Both the position numbers and the translations under genes were made by a program. Below the pieces are notes generated by a model that was given only the letters and a program-made list of their open reading frames with translations, searched no databases and was not told where the DNA came from. Below are positions 1-7,978 of a stretch of 21,173 bases of DNA, piece by piece (the first letter of the stretch is position 1; each line of letters starts with the position of its first letter). The DNA comes from JAHDCJ01 sp039028895 (GTDB taxonomy: Bacteria; Bacteroidota; Bacteroidia; Chitinophagales; Saprospiraceae), in contig JBCCHF010000072.1 of NCBI GenBank assembly GCA_039028895.1, positions 1-21,173 of the forward strand. Direction: 5' to 3'.

Positions 1-377
1 AATTATGATAAAAATAAATCTAAGATTCTAAAATTACTATGACATGAGCTAAAATGATATGCCTTTGTCATATACCAGTATTAAATTTCATAATAAACTG
101 GCCATCACCTAATTACAATTGCTGTTTTATTGTTCTCTTTTTCAAAAATGTTACTACCAAAAAATGGTTTTATTAATAATCTCCTTACCAAGGGAAAGGT
201 GACCTGTATCCTAAAAATTTGTATTTTACTCATCCTAATTTATTCCGATAAAAGAACCAACAAATAAACAGCACGCTACCTAAATTGATAAAGGCCGTCC
301 ACCGATAACAGAAAAAGCCTTTGTCCATAGGCAGTCCTAACTTCTCCATGAGTCTTACGTCCACGACAAATTTAGAG
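1..377. other. AT-rich stretch with no supportable gene
   Basis: This stretch precedes the sigma factor gene and is very AT-rich with stops in all frames. The longest thing seen is a 39-codon frame at 148-267 with a hydrophobic tail, which I do not regard as a gene. It should contain the promoter of the sigma operon, but I could not find a convincing TTTG / TAnnTTTG pair. Confidence 0.5.
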
Positions 378-929
378 ATGGATTATATTACTGGAATTAG
401 ATCCAGTGATAAGGCAGTTTTAACGGAAATTTACCGTCTATTTCAACCACGCATAATTAATCTCGTGGTAAAAAATAGCGGTACAGAACAAGAGGGTATG
501 GATATTTTCCAGGATGCCCTTGTTGTCATTTTCAAAAAGGCAGATTCGCCTGATTTCCAACTAAAATCCACTTTTTATAACTATCTATATGGTGTTAGCC
601 GCTTCCTCTGGCTAAGGCAATTGAAAAAAAAGCATCGCCAAACGGTCACTTTTGATGACGTCGAGGGATATATAACTGAACCTGAGATTGTACAACTTAT
701 TGAAGCGGAGGAAAAACGAAAGTTTTTCCAGTCGAAACTCCTACTTCTGGGACCAAGTTGCCAAAAAACACTTCAGCTATTCTTTGATGGCTTTTCTCTA
801 AAGAAAATAGGGGAAGCACTTGGATATACAGAACATTATGTCAAAAGGAAAAAGTATAAGTGTAAGGAGCAATTAATTCAGATGATAAAAGAGGATCCCC
901 GCTTTTCAGAATTTAAGGAAATTGGATAA
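378..929 (+). CDS. ECF-like RNA polymerase sigma-70 family factor
   Basis: This is a short sigma factor of about 183 residues with only regions 2 and 4. Region 2 covers roughly the first 85 residues, with the acidic IFQDALVVIFKK helix typical of region 2.2 and an aromatic/basic YGVSRFLWLRQLKKK stretch fitting the -10 recognition helix. Region 4 follows the linker, with a helix-turn-helix around FSLKKIGEALGYTEHYVKRK. I chose the ATG at 378 because the protein then begins MDYITGIRSSD, directly at the conserved first helix. An in-frame ATG at 348 and a TTG at 321 are alternatives that would add up to 19 unconserved residues. The gene overlaps the next one by 8 bases, so the pair is very likely co-transcribed as a sigma/anti-sigma unit. 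Its target genes cannot be told from the sequence; the convergent CHAT gene is a possible partner. Confidence 0.85.
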   Translation: MDYITGIRSSDKAVLTEIYRLFQPRIINLVVKNSGTEQEGMDIFQDALVVIFKKADSPDFQLKSTFYNYLYGVSRFLWLRQLKKKHRQTVTFDDVEGYITEPEIVQLIEAEEKRKFFQSKLLLLGPSCQKTLQLFFDGFSLKKIGEALGYTEHYVKRKKYKCKEQLIQMIKEDPRFSEFKEIG

Positions 930-1836
930 AACAGATCAAATAGAACTGATTGAGGCCTACCTGGATGGCCGACTTTCCGGGAAAGCCCTTGATGATTTTG
1001 AGTCAAAACTGGCTAAAGATCCAGAGTTTGCTGAAGAAGTAAAACTGCATGCTGATTTAGCAAAATTGCTAAAAAGCAGTCCTGAATCAGAATTCAGATC
1101 AGTATTGGCAACCGTTTCGAGTTCTTCATCGACTCCCGCTGCTCAAGCTAAATTGGTTGAGGCATACCCAGTAATGCCTTTTAAATCGCTTTTGGGCCTA
1201 TATGTGCTTTTGAGTCTTATTTCAATTGGCTTTTTTGTTTTCCCTATTCAGAAGCTGGTGCCTGATACTCCTCAGCAACCAGCGAATGAAAGTATAGAAA
1301 TGCCACAGATATTGGATGAGCCCGTTGAGCAACCAGAAGCCGAATTGCCCAGGGAAAAAGAGGAAAAAGATTTGCCCTCAACACCTTCAGAAAAAATCGA
1401 ACCGAAGGCCGAAAAATCCGAATCTTCAGAACCTGAGTTATTCGCAGCCAACTTTACGCCAAACCCCCTTTTGGAAAGTCAGATCAATAATAATTTCAGG
1501 AGTTCCGATATTCGAATTTCGGTTTCTGAGGGGAACGATGGCCAGCCGATTAGACTGAAGTCCGATCTTGCCAATTTTAGCCTATCCATAAAAGTTGAAG
1601 GTAACGTGGAAGAAAGCAGAAATTTTCGATTATTGCTTTTTAATAATTCCACAAAAGCTTACCAAGGTTTTAATCCGCTCTGGAAGAAAGATCTAAGCAC
1701 AGACAACTTACCTGAAGACAAGATTTTTAAAGTCAATGCAGCATTCAAATTTCCTCCTGGTCTTTATTATTATTTATTGGAAGATGAGGACAGCGGAGAC
1801 ATTTATGCTGTTAACAAATTCACCATTATTCAATAA
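922..1836 (+). CDS. Single-pass membrane protein, probable anti-sigma factor
   Basis: The protein has 304 residues. Residues 1-55 (EAYLDGRLSG, then FESKLAKDPEFAEEVKLH) resemble the short helical N-terminal segment of many anti-sigma factors. One transmembrane helix follows at about 88-108, then a Pro/Glu/Lys-rich linker at about 112-172, then a compact domain at about 173-304 rich in predicted beta strands. With one helix, the N-terminus should be cytoplasmic, where it could hold the sigma factor, and the C-terminal domain periplasmic. The start is a TTG at 922 inside the last codons of the sigma gene. No in-frame ATG exists before residue 85, and a later start would remove the anti-sigma segment, so TTG is preferred and translational coupling is likely. 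I do not recognise the C-terminal domain; it may be a sensor. The 3' end overlaps that of the convergent CHAT gene by 11 bp. The anti-sigma role is inferred from position and topology. Confidence 0.7.
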   Translation: MDKTDQIELIEAYLDGRLSGKALDDFESKLAKDPEFAEEVKLHADLAKLLKSSPESEFRSVLATVSSSSSTPAAQAKLVEAYPVMPFKSLLGLYVLLSLISIGFFVFPIQKLVPDTPQQPANESIEMPQILDEPVEQPEAELPREKEEKDLPSTPSEKIEPKAEKSESSEPELFAANFTPNPLLESQINNNFRSSDIRISVSEGNDGQPIRLKSDLANFSLSIKVEGNVEESRNFRLLLFNNSTKAYQGFNPLWKKDLSTDNLPEDKIFKVNAAFKFPPGLYYYLLEDEDSGDIYAVNKFTIIQ

Positions 1837-4510
1837 GTACAAATCCTGCCCAAAGTGAAGGGTTAAATGGATGCATATACCTGGATTTCAGGGTATTCTG
1901 TGCAGCCTGATAGGCTTCCGGTATCGGTTTTCCGGAAAGGAAACCATCATAAAATGCCGTCATAAATTCATAAGTCTGCTGGTCTTTCACATTCCATAAA
2001 CTCATTAAGACGTATTTGGCACCAGCGATCCTGAATGCTCTTTGCAATCCGAAGATGCCTTCGTTATTGACCAGGTCGCCCAAGCCGGTTTCACAGGCTG
2101 ACAAAACGACTAATTCGGTGTTACTGAGGTCCATCTTTGCGATTTCATAAGCGGTTAACACACCATCATCTTTTCCTGCGTCCAGACTACCCCCTAACCA
2201 AACTTCGTTGGCCCCTGCCATAGCGAGACCAGCTCTGATCATCGGATTTTCGGCATATCTGAAACCGCCCGCCTCTGAGGAAACTGTGTTATTAGCAGGC
2301 TTTGAAAAAAAGTAGCCATGGGTAGACAGATGGATCACCCTTGGGGAAAGCCCACGTACACCAATAGATTTGAACGCAGGTTCACTAGCCATAAAGCCAC
2401 GGTTTTGCGAAACCCTCCAATTCTTGGTGTATAGTTGTTCGGCCAGATTGTCCGTTTCTTTTGCAGTCCATTCAAGGTATTCAAAAGGCATCATACTACC
2501 ATCTTCAGCCAGGAAGCCGCGTTCGGCATTCGTGTTACCCTGGAAAGATGCTATTTCTCTGCTTATCGTTTCTCCATTTCTTACATGGTCATATTCTATT
2601 CCTCCAAACAAAACTGCTTCATTACCTTGTCTGACATTTTCCTGTGATCTGAATGCGAGATGCCTTGTCGATCCGAGACGGTGCAGTTGGAAACTTTCTC
2701 CAATAGTTGAAGTTTCGGAAATGGGAATAGCAGAGAAATTGATCTTATGTAAGATACCCGCTGGCGCATAGTAAAGTCGTTTTACCGAACCAAGTTCATT
2801 GGCAATAGGCTTCCAAATGAGTTCATTCAAATTGGTGAAATCACTATTGGATGACCAGTTATAAAGCTTCCTTGTACTCCTCAAGGACTGAATTTCATTC
2901 TCTGAAAATATGCTAAGAAGGCTAATAGGCGTACCATCTCCTTTTATGATAAAAGCTAAATAATCACCTGCTTCTTCACCGCTATGTTTTGCGTATACAA
3001 ATTCGATAGCGGCTTCGTCCTTACCCAAAACACCAGAAATGTCTTCAAGGCTAATTATTTCACTTGCTTCCCTGAATGCTACTGATCGCTGAATAAGTGC
3101 CAGTTCCAGTACCTCCGCTTCATTGACCATGTTTTCAAAATCTGCGGATCTATTATTAGATGGCAGAAGGTATTCGGCAGATAACTTGCTGGTGAGGTCG
3201 TTCCATTCCTCAAGATTTTGCTGGAGTATAGAGTCGCTTGTTCGACGAAGCGTTTCCATCATCAACATTCTGTTTCCAAGTGCCAGGCCTTTTTGAAGAA
3301 TTGTATGCTCATAAGCTATTATTAGATCTTCGTTTTCATGGGGGTGATTTTTGAGGAAAGACAAATAGTCTGATAAGCCATCATTAATATCTACGGCCAT
3401 AGATATCTGGTCCTTTTCACTCATTTTACCAAATAGTTTCCGGATCTTGACTCGATCCATTTCAATCATAGCCAAGTAGCTTTCATTTGCGGCCTCATAT
3501 TGTCCGATTAATGTCTGTGTTCTGGCTAAATGATGATAAGCTCTACTCGAGTAACTGTGGTAGTATCCTAATACATGATTTGTAAGTTCGATGGCTTCTG
3601 TAAACCTGGGTAAAGCTTTTTCCGGAGTCTCAGATTTGGCATAAATCGCACCTGCATCAATAAGCATTACGATATATTCCACAGTTTCTTTTCCAATGGA
3701 ATTGATAAATATTGTTTCTACTTTATTTATCAATTGAATAGCATCATTATACCTTCCAATAGAAGCATAAGCGGAAGATAATTCTCTTAAGGAATTACCA
3801 TAAATGTAGTGTTGCTCGCCAAGCGCAGCTTTTAAGACCTTTGAAGATGCCTCGAGGTAGGTAATCGCTGTATCAAACTGAAAGAGTTGATTATAATTGG
3901 CTCCAATATTATGAAGGCGAATCCCGTATTTGTAATGCTCCTTCCCCACAGTAAGCTCGGTTATTTCAAGCGCCGTTTTGAGAATTTCAATAGCTTCTTC
4001 GTACTGTCCAAGATGCTCATGAATCAGGGCGTGGTTATTGAGAAGAATACCATAATAAACGTGCTCTTCGCCTAATCCATTCCTGACGGCTTCAATAGCT
4101 TCAGGAAATAAAGGAATGGCCTTTTCATATTCTCCCAGATCGCGATAGAGCATACCAAGATTATTGAGCCTCAGCCCTAGGTCTGAGTGGCCGGGGGGTA
4201 GATATTTTCTGCCATTTTCGACACTTGCCAAAAGGTATTCTTTAGCTTTTCCCAGGTCCCCTTTATGATGGTGGATAACTCCAAGGTCGTCGATCGATTG
4301 TCCATATTCAGCACTTTCTTTACCAAATTTATCCTCCCTGAGTTTGAGGGTCTTTTGGGAAATGAAAATGGCCAGTTCAAAATCACTATCGATAAAAGCT
4401 TTTTCCATTTTTTTCGACAATTCTTCAATGGAAAGGCCTTCAAGGTCAGGTTGGGCACTAATTGCAAAGGCCAAAGCAAAGGCCACTGCGGTGAGGAATA
4501 ATTTTCTCAT
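1826..4510 (-). CDS. Secreted tetratricopeptide-repeat protein with C-terminal CHAT peptidase domain
   Basis: Counting from the ATG at 4510 the protein has 894 residues. It starts with a clear signal peptide (MRKLFLTAVAFALAFAISAQ), so it should leave the cytoplasm. The frame opens further up at a TTG (4525), which would only add five residues before the signal peptide. Residues about 30-380 hold roughly eight TPR units with the 42-residue spacing of kinesin-light-chain-like TPRs. A helical linker follows. The last ~300 residues form a CHAT domain, a caspase/separase-like fold. Both expected catalytic residues are present: His731 in HLSTHGYF and Cys806 in LSACETGLGD. It is therefore probably an active cysteine peptidase, with TPRs for partner binding. 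It lies 20 bp downstream of selD in the same direction and converges on the sigma/anti-sigma pair. CHAT proteins act in programmed cell death and defence (for example with CRISPR III-E or gasdermins), but the signal peptide argues against a cytoplasmic defence effector. The substrate is unknown. Confidence 0.9.
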   Translation of the reverse strand: MRKLFLTAVAFALAFAISAQPDLEGLSIEELSKKMEKAFIDSDFELAIFISQKTLKLREDKFGKESAEYGQSIDDLGVIHHHKGDLGKAKEYLLASVENGRKYLPPGHSDLGLRLNNLGMLYRDLGEYEKAIPLFPEAIEAVRNGLGEEHVYYGILLNNHALIHEHLGQYEEAIEILKTALEITELTVGKEHYKYGIRLHNIGANYNQLFQFDTAITYLEASSKVLKAALGEQHYIYGNSLRELSSAYASIGRYNDAIQLINKVETIFINSIGKETVEYIVMLIDAGAIYAKSETPEKALPRFTEAIELTNHVLGYYHSYSSRAYHHLARTQTLIGQYEAANESYLAMIEMDRVKIRKLFGKMSEKDQISMAVDINDGLSDYLSFLKNHPHENEDLIIAYEHTILQKGLALGNRMLMMETLRRTSDSILQQNLEEWNDLTSKLSAEYLLPSNNRSADFENMVNEAEVLELALIQRSVAFREASEIISLEDISGVLGKDEAAIEFVYAKHSGEEAGDYLAFIIKGDGTPISLLSIFSENEIQSLRSTRKLYNWSSNSDFTNLNELIWKPIANELGSVKRLYYAPAGILHKINFSAIPISETSTIGESFQLHRLGSTRHLAFRSQENVRQGNEAVLFGGIEYDHVRNGETISREIASFQGNTNAERGFLAEDGSMMPFEYLEWTAKETDNLAEQLYTKNWRVSQNRGFMASEPAFKSIGVRGLSPRVIHLSTHGYFFSKPANNTVSSEAGGFRYAENPMIRAGLAMAGANEVWLGGSLDAGKDDGVLTAYEIAKMDLSNTELVVLSACETGLGDLVNNEGIFGLQRAFRIAGAKYVLMSLWNVKDQQTYEFMTAFYDGFLSGKPIPEAYQAAQNTLKSRYMHPFNPSLWAGFVLIE

Positions 4511-4530
4511 AGTATTAAGTTGCAAAGGGA

Positions 4531-5571
4531 TTATAATACAGTTACCAGAATCTCGGCTTTTTCTATCAAAAGTCCAATTGATCGTAATTCAAGTCCTTCA
4601 CTTAAAGCTTTATACTTGAAATCACTTTCAAATTCAGGGTTTACAGCAACCAACAAACCTCCACTGGTTTGAGGATCGCATAAAATTGCTTTCTGGAGAG
4701 GCGAAAGTTCAGAGATCTTATCCCCATAACTTGCCCAATTTCTATTTGTCCCTCCTGGAATACAATTTTCTTCAATATAATATTCCAGAGCCTCTTTTTC
4801 AATCCATGGTACGGCATCATAATTAACTTCCGCAGAAACTTCAGATGCCAGGCACATTTCTGTTAAATGCCCCAACAAGCCAAATCCGGTAACATCTGTC
4901 ATAGCATTGATGTATGGCATTCGTCCGAAAGTCTCACCAATGAAATTTAGTTTTACCATTGAATTTCGAGCCAAAAGGCTGTGTTCTGGTTTGAGTTTTC
5001 CTTTCTTTTGGGCAGTACTCAAAATCCCGACTCCTAGTGGTTTGGTCAGAAACAGGAGATCACCGGATTTAGCACCATTATTTTGCTTAAGGTGTTCTAA
5101 TTCAACCTTTCCGGTAACGGCCAATCCGAAAATAGGTTCAGGACTATCGATGCTATGACCACCTGCCAATGGGATGCCTGCCTCTTCACAAGCTTTCCTG
5201 GCGCCATTGACCACTTCATTTGCGACTTCAGGAGGTAAAACATTGACAGGCCATCCAAGAATGGCAATTGCCAACACAGGTTTTCCTCCCATGGCGTAAA
5301 CATCGCTAATAGCATTTACTGAAGCGATGCGCCCAAAGTCATGCGGATCATCCACTATCGGCATAAAAAAGTCGGTGGTACTTATCACTGCTGTGCCGTC
5401 ATTTATATCCATTACGGCAGCATCATCTCGGTTATCGTTACCCACAATGAGTCCAGGGAAACTGGCTACCGGGCCATTATTCTCAAGGATCTTATCCAAC
5501 ACTTTTGGTGAAATTTTACATCCGCACCCTGCTCCATGGCTGTATTGCGTCAATTTATAATTGTTGTTCAT
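4531..5571 (-). CDS. selD: Selenophosphate synthetase SelD
   Basis: SelD makes monoselenophosphate, the activated selenium donor, from selenide and ATP. The 346-residue protein is full length. The N-terminus carries the signature SHGAGCGCKISPKVL; Cys16 and Lys19 correspond to the catalytic Cys17 and Lys20 of the E. coli enzyme, so this is the cysteine form, not a selenocysteine form. The AIR-synthase-like ATP-binding half follows, with DDAAV and STTDFFMP, then the C-terminal half with TDVTGFGLLGH and DPQTSGGLL. The ATG start lies inside selU, a 17-base overlap, so the two are translated from one message. Because the partner is selU and no selA, selB or tRNA-Sec gene is in the window, its product here serves 2-selenouridine in tRNA. 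Use for selenoproteins elsewhere in the genome cannot be excluded. Confidence 0.97.
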   Translation of the reverse strand: MNNNYKLTQYSHGAGCGCKISPKVLDKILENNGPVASFPGLIVGNDNRDDAAVMDINDGTAVISTTDFFMPIVDDPHDFGRIASVNAISDVYAMGGKPVLAIAILGWPVNVLPPEVANEVVNGARKACEEAGIPLAGGHSIDSPEPIFGLAVTGKVELEHLKQNNGAKSGDLLFLTKPLGVGILSTAQKKGKLKPEHSLLARNSMVKLNFIGETFGRMPYINAMTDVTGFGLLGHLTEMCLASEVSAEVNYDAVPWIEKEALEYYIEENCIPGGTNRNWASYGDKISELSPLQKAILCDPQTSGGLLVAVNPEFESDFKYKALSEGLELRSIGLLIEKAEILVTVL

Positions 5572-6598
5572 TAGCTAGTTCGATTATGGTTTTGGCCCCA
5601 TTCTCAGGGTTATCTTCTTCCAATTGAATTTCAAAAATTTTCTTAAACGGCCACCGATTGACTGCATGGAGATAGGATTTGTCATAATATCTCAAAGCAA
5701 TAGCAGCGGCTTCATGAAACTCACCAGCATTGATGGCTTGTATGGCAGCTTTCATATTTTGCCCTCCTAGTCTTCTTTCTATTCTTTCAAATGCGTCAAT
5801 CAGCGATTCAGGGGGAAATGTGGCGTACTCATTCACCAGTCTCTGGACTCTAAGGTTCATTGGAATATCTACATTGATGAGGATAGAGGATTTCATCGTG
5901 TCAAGAAACGGATCAGGCAGATATACAGTACCAATAGTCCGACTTTCATTTTCGAGCCAGATACGCCGATTGATATCCATTTTCTGGAAAAGGGTAAAAA
6001 GGTCATTAGCAAACTGTTCAGTGGTAGGTTGTGTCGCTTGTCCAAGAGCGCCAAAAGCTGAACCTTTATGGTTGGCCATCCCTTCAAGATCAATGACCTG
6101 TTCACCTGCTTGACTAAGGGCATGGAGCAACTCTGTTTTCCCTATTCCCGTTTTCCCACCAATAATAAGAAATTGTGCTTGAGTCTTTTCAAAGGTCTTT
6201 AGCATCAATGTTCGAAACGCTTTGTATCCACCTTCGATCACCCTGACTTTAAACCCTGCGTTAGACAACAGCCAAGCCATACTTTGACTTCTCTGGCCTC
6301 CCCGCCAGCAATGTACTGTCAGGTCAGAGCCATTGGTCAGGGATTTGACCTTTCTGACAAATCCAGCCATCTTGGGGCCAACAATCTCCAGGCCTTTTTC
6401 ATAAGCTGTATCTCTATTCTTTTGTTTGTATAAAGTTCCTACTTCTGCCCTCTCCTTATCTGAAAACAATGGGAGATTTACCGCCCCCGGAATATGGCCT
6501 TTTGAATATTCTCCAGGACTGCGGACATCAAGTAAAATTGAAGATTCCGAATCATCCAGAAAGGACTTGGCATTAATAGATTGGACCAATACAGACAT
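5555..6598 (-). CDS. selU: tRNA 2-selenouridine synthase (SelU/MnmH)
   Basis: The enzyme replaces the 2-thio sulfur of the wobble uridine in the Lys, Glu and Gln tRNAs with selenium, through a geranylated intermediate, using selenophosphate. The 347-residue protein has the usual two parts. Residues 1-130 are a rhodanese domain (LLDVRSPGEYSKGHIPGAVN) with the catalytic cysteine in VHCWRGGQRSQS, which falls at position 97 as in E. coli. Residues from about 140 form a P-loop domain with Walker A GGKTGIGKTELL at 147-158. The length matches the family. It is the first gene of a pair with selD, overlapping it by 17 bp. The start is an ATG at 6598, directly before the rhodanese domain. A 77-bp gap separates it from the small gene upstream, so it could be read from that gene's promoter or from its own. 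Confidence 0.96.
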   Translation of the reverse strand: MSVLVQSINAKSFLDDSESSILLDVRSPGEYSKGHIPGAVNLPLFSDKERAEVGTLYKQKNRDTAYEKGLEIVGPKMAGFVRKVKSLTNGSDLTVHCWRGGQRSQSMAWLLSNAGFKVRVIEGGYKAFRTLMLKTFEKTQAQFLIIGGKTGIGKTELLHALSQAGEQVIDLEGMANHKGSAFGALGQATQPTTEQFANDLFTLFQKMDINRRIWLENESRTIGTVYLPDPFLDTMKSSILINVDIPMNLRVQRLVNEYATFPPESLIDAFERIERRLGGQNMKAAIQAINAGEFHEAAAIALRYYDKSYLHAVNRWPFKKIFEIQLEEDNPENGAKTIIELANEQQL

Positions 6599-6633
6599 GT
6601 TCTGTAAAGGTAGATAATATAGCCTAAATGAAA

Positions 6634-6653
6634 TTAAGGGAAACCTTCCTTAA
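6634..6653 (-). terminator. Weak hairpin between the 70-codon orphan gene and selU
   Basis: A 6-bp inverted repeat (TTAAGG and CCTTAA) with an 8-base loop lies after the stop of the small gene. On the minus strand it is followed only by TTTC, so it would be at best a weak terminator or attenuator ahead of selU. It may be chance in AT-rich DNA. Confidence 0.2.
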
Positions 6654-6675
6654 AATGGTTTAATAGAAAAAGGAA

Positions 6676-6888
6676 TTAGAAGTCACCTTCTTCCCTAAGG
6701 ATTGATTTTAGATCAAGATTCATCCCGTCTTTCAGAATATCGTCTACATCTTCTTCGTAGCCATTCCAAAAGGCGTTTTTGTGTTTAGGTTTCTGTTTTT
6801 GGTAGTTATTAAGTTTTTTACCTCTTTTTTTGAAACTCAAATGGTCCTTCTCATGACCATCTTCATAAAAGCCATTCCTGGGATACAT
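6676..6888 (-). CDS. Small charged protein of unknown function (70 residues)
   Basis: I do not recognise this family. The protein has no signal peptide, no membrane segment and no cysteine. Its first half is basic (KKRGKKLNNYQKQKPKHKN) and its last third is acidic (EEDVDDILKDGMNLDLKSILREEGD). The polarity of charge suggests a small cytoplasmic protein that could bind nucleic acid or a partner protein. It begins with an ATG at 6888, stands between a 240-bp upstream gap and selU, and points the same way as selU. It is believed to be a gene because the frame is compact, starts with ATG and sits properly between neighbours, but conservation would have to prove it. Confidence 0.5.
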   Translation of the reverse strand: MYPRNGFYEDGHEKDHLSFKKRGKKLNNYQKQKPKHKNAFWNGYEEDVDDILKDGMNLDLKSILREEGDF

Positions 6889-6995
6889 AATGCGTAAGTT
6901 AAGTTTACAAAATCACATATTTAAAACAGAATAAAATTCTATCATTTATAGATAAGTCGACATAAAAGAATAAAAAAGTGGATTTTTGCCTGAAA

Positions 6996-7049
6996 TTTAA
7001 GATTAAAATATCAATAATTCAAGATATAATTTTTGAAAAAATTTAAGAT
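6996..7049. repeat. Three direct repeats TTYAAGAT in the divergent promoter region
   Basis: TTTAAGAT (6996-7003), TTCAAGAT (7018-7025) and TTTAAGAT (7042-7049) repeat with spacings of 22 and 24 bases, close to two helical turns. They lie 80-130 bp before the secreted-protein gene at 7129, in the gap shared with the divergent small gene. They could be binding sites for a regulator on one DNA face. The surrounding DNA is very AT-rich, so chance is a real alternative. Confidence 0.25.
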
Positions 7050-7128
7050 ATTTTATCTTTTTTATGGAATCTATTTGTTGTGCCCAACTGTTTAGACGAT
7101 ATCTGAAGTCTTACTTTAAAACATTAGA

Positions 7129-7893
7129 ATGAAGCAATTTTTTACTCTTTTTGTCATAACAGTTTTAAGCTCCAGTGTGAGTTGGGCTTGTTCTTGTTTT
7201 GGAGAATCCAATTTTTGCTCCTCTATTACCAGTGAATTTTCATCACCTCCAGATCTCATCGTTTCTGCAAAAAAAGTAGAAGATTATTACTACGGTATGC
7301 AGGTCGAAGTCATTGAGGTAATACAGGGTGAAACCGACAGAGATACATTAGTGGTCTGGGGCGACAATGGTGCTTTATGCAGGGTTAACACTAGTCAATT
7401 CGAAATTGGGCAAACCTTGATCCTGGCGCTTCAGGACACTGACTTTTCAGGAAATATTATTACGACAGGGTTTCCGCCTGATCTTGAAGGTGAAGGTGAT
7501 TATCAACTGTCTGTTTGTGGTATTTACTTTTTATCGTTGGATAATGGAATTGTCAATGGTCAAATTGATACAGAAACCAACCAGATGACCTATGAAGATT
7601 TTAAAGATGTAGCTTGCCTGGTTTCAGGAATTCCGCCTGTTCCGGAAATTATAGTTGAGCTAATTCCTAATCCGGCAGACAGCAAAATTGACCTTTATTT
7701 TTGGAACAGTCAGCCTTACCCGTTAACCTTTAAAGTATTTGATGCCATTGGCCGCCTGGTCATTGCAACTGCACCACAGGAAATGAGCATTCAGAAAACG
7801 ATTGATATTTCTTATCTCGAAAATGGTGTTTATGTCCTTTATGTTGAAAATGAAGAACAGTTCTCAAGTTTGAGATTTGTGGTGACTCGGTAA
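7129..7893 (+). CDS. Secreted Cys-rich protein with C-terminal T9SS type A sorting domain
   Basis: The 254-residue protein begins with a signal peptide (about residues 1-20, ending SSSVSWA) immediately followed by CSCFGESNFC, so the mature protein would start on a Cys-Ser-Cys motif. Residues about 20-165 form an extracellular domain with further cysteines in GALCR and LSVCG. The VWGDNGALCR segment is one I associate with a family of T9SS cargo in Bacteroidota, without known activity. The N-terminal CSC is reminiscent of the netrin/TIMP-like fold, but I cannot establish homology. Residues about 175-254 are a typical type A sorting domain: LIPNPADSKIDLYF, FDAIGRLV, then ENGVYVLYVE. This domain is recognised by the type IX system, and the protein is then exported across the outer membrane and usually anchored to the surface. 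A separate transcription unit is likely. Confidence 0.85.
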   Translation: MKQFFTLFVITVLSSSVSWACSCFGESNFCSSITSEFSSPPDLIVSAKKVEDYYYGMQVEVIEVIQGETDRDTLVVWGDNGALCRVNTSQFEIGQTLILALQDTDFSGNIITTGFPPDLEGEGDYQLSVCGIYFLSLDNGIVNGQIDTETNQMTYEDFKDVACLVSGIPPVPEIIVELIPNPADSKIDLYFWNSQPYPLTFKVFDAIGRLVIATAPQEMSIQKTIDISYLENGVYVLYVENEEQFSSLRFVVTR

Positions 7894-7978
7894 AAAGTCT
7901 GTTCCATTTTGGGCCTCTCGAAGAGAACCCTAGGTACAATCAGTATGAAACCAATTGCTCAAAAACCATCTATTACAA

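Noticed and set aside
148..267. 39-codon frame with a hydrophobic C-terminal half, ATG at 148
   Set aside because: Short, in AT-rich DNA, no recognisable family, and the hydrophobic tail follows from AT-rich codons. Not enough for a gene call.
1826..4510. TPR-CHAT protein as a type III-E CRISPR (Craspase) or gasdermin-type defence effector
   Set aside because: No CRISPR array, Cas7-11-like or gasdermin gene is in the window, and the protein carries a signal peptide, so it acts outside the cytoplasm.
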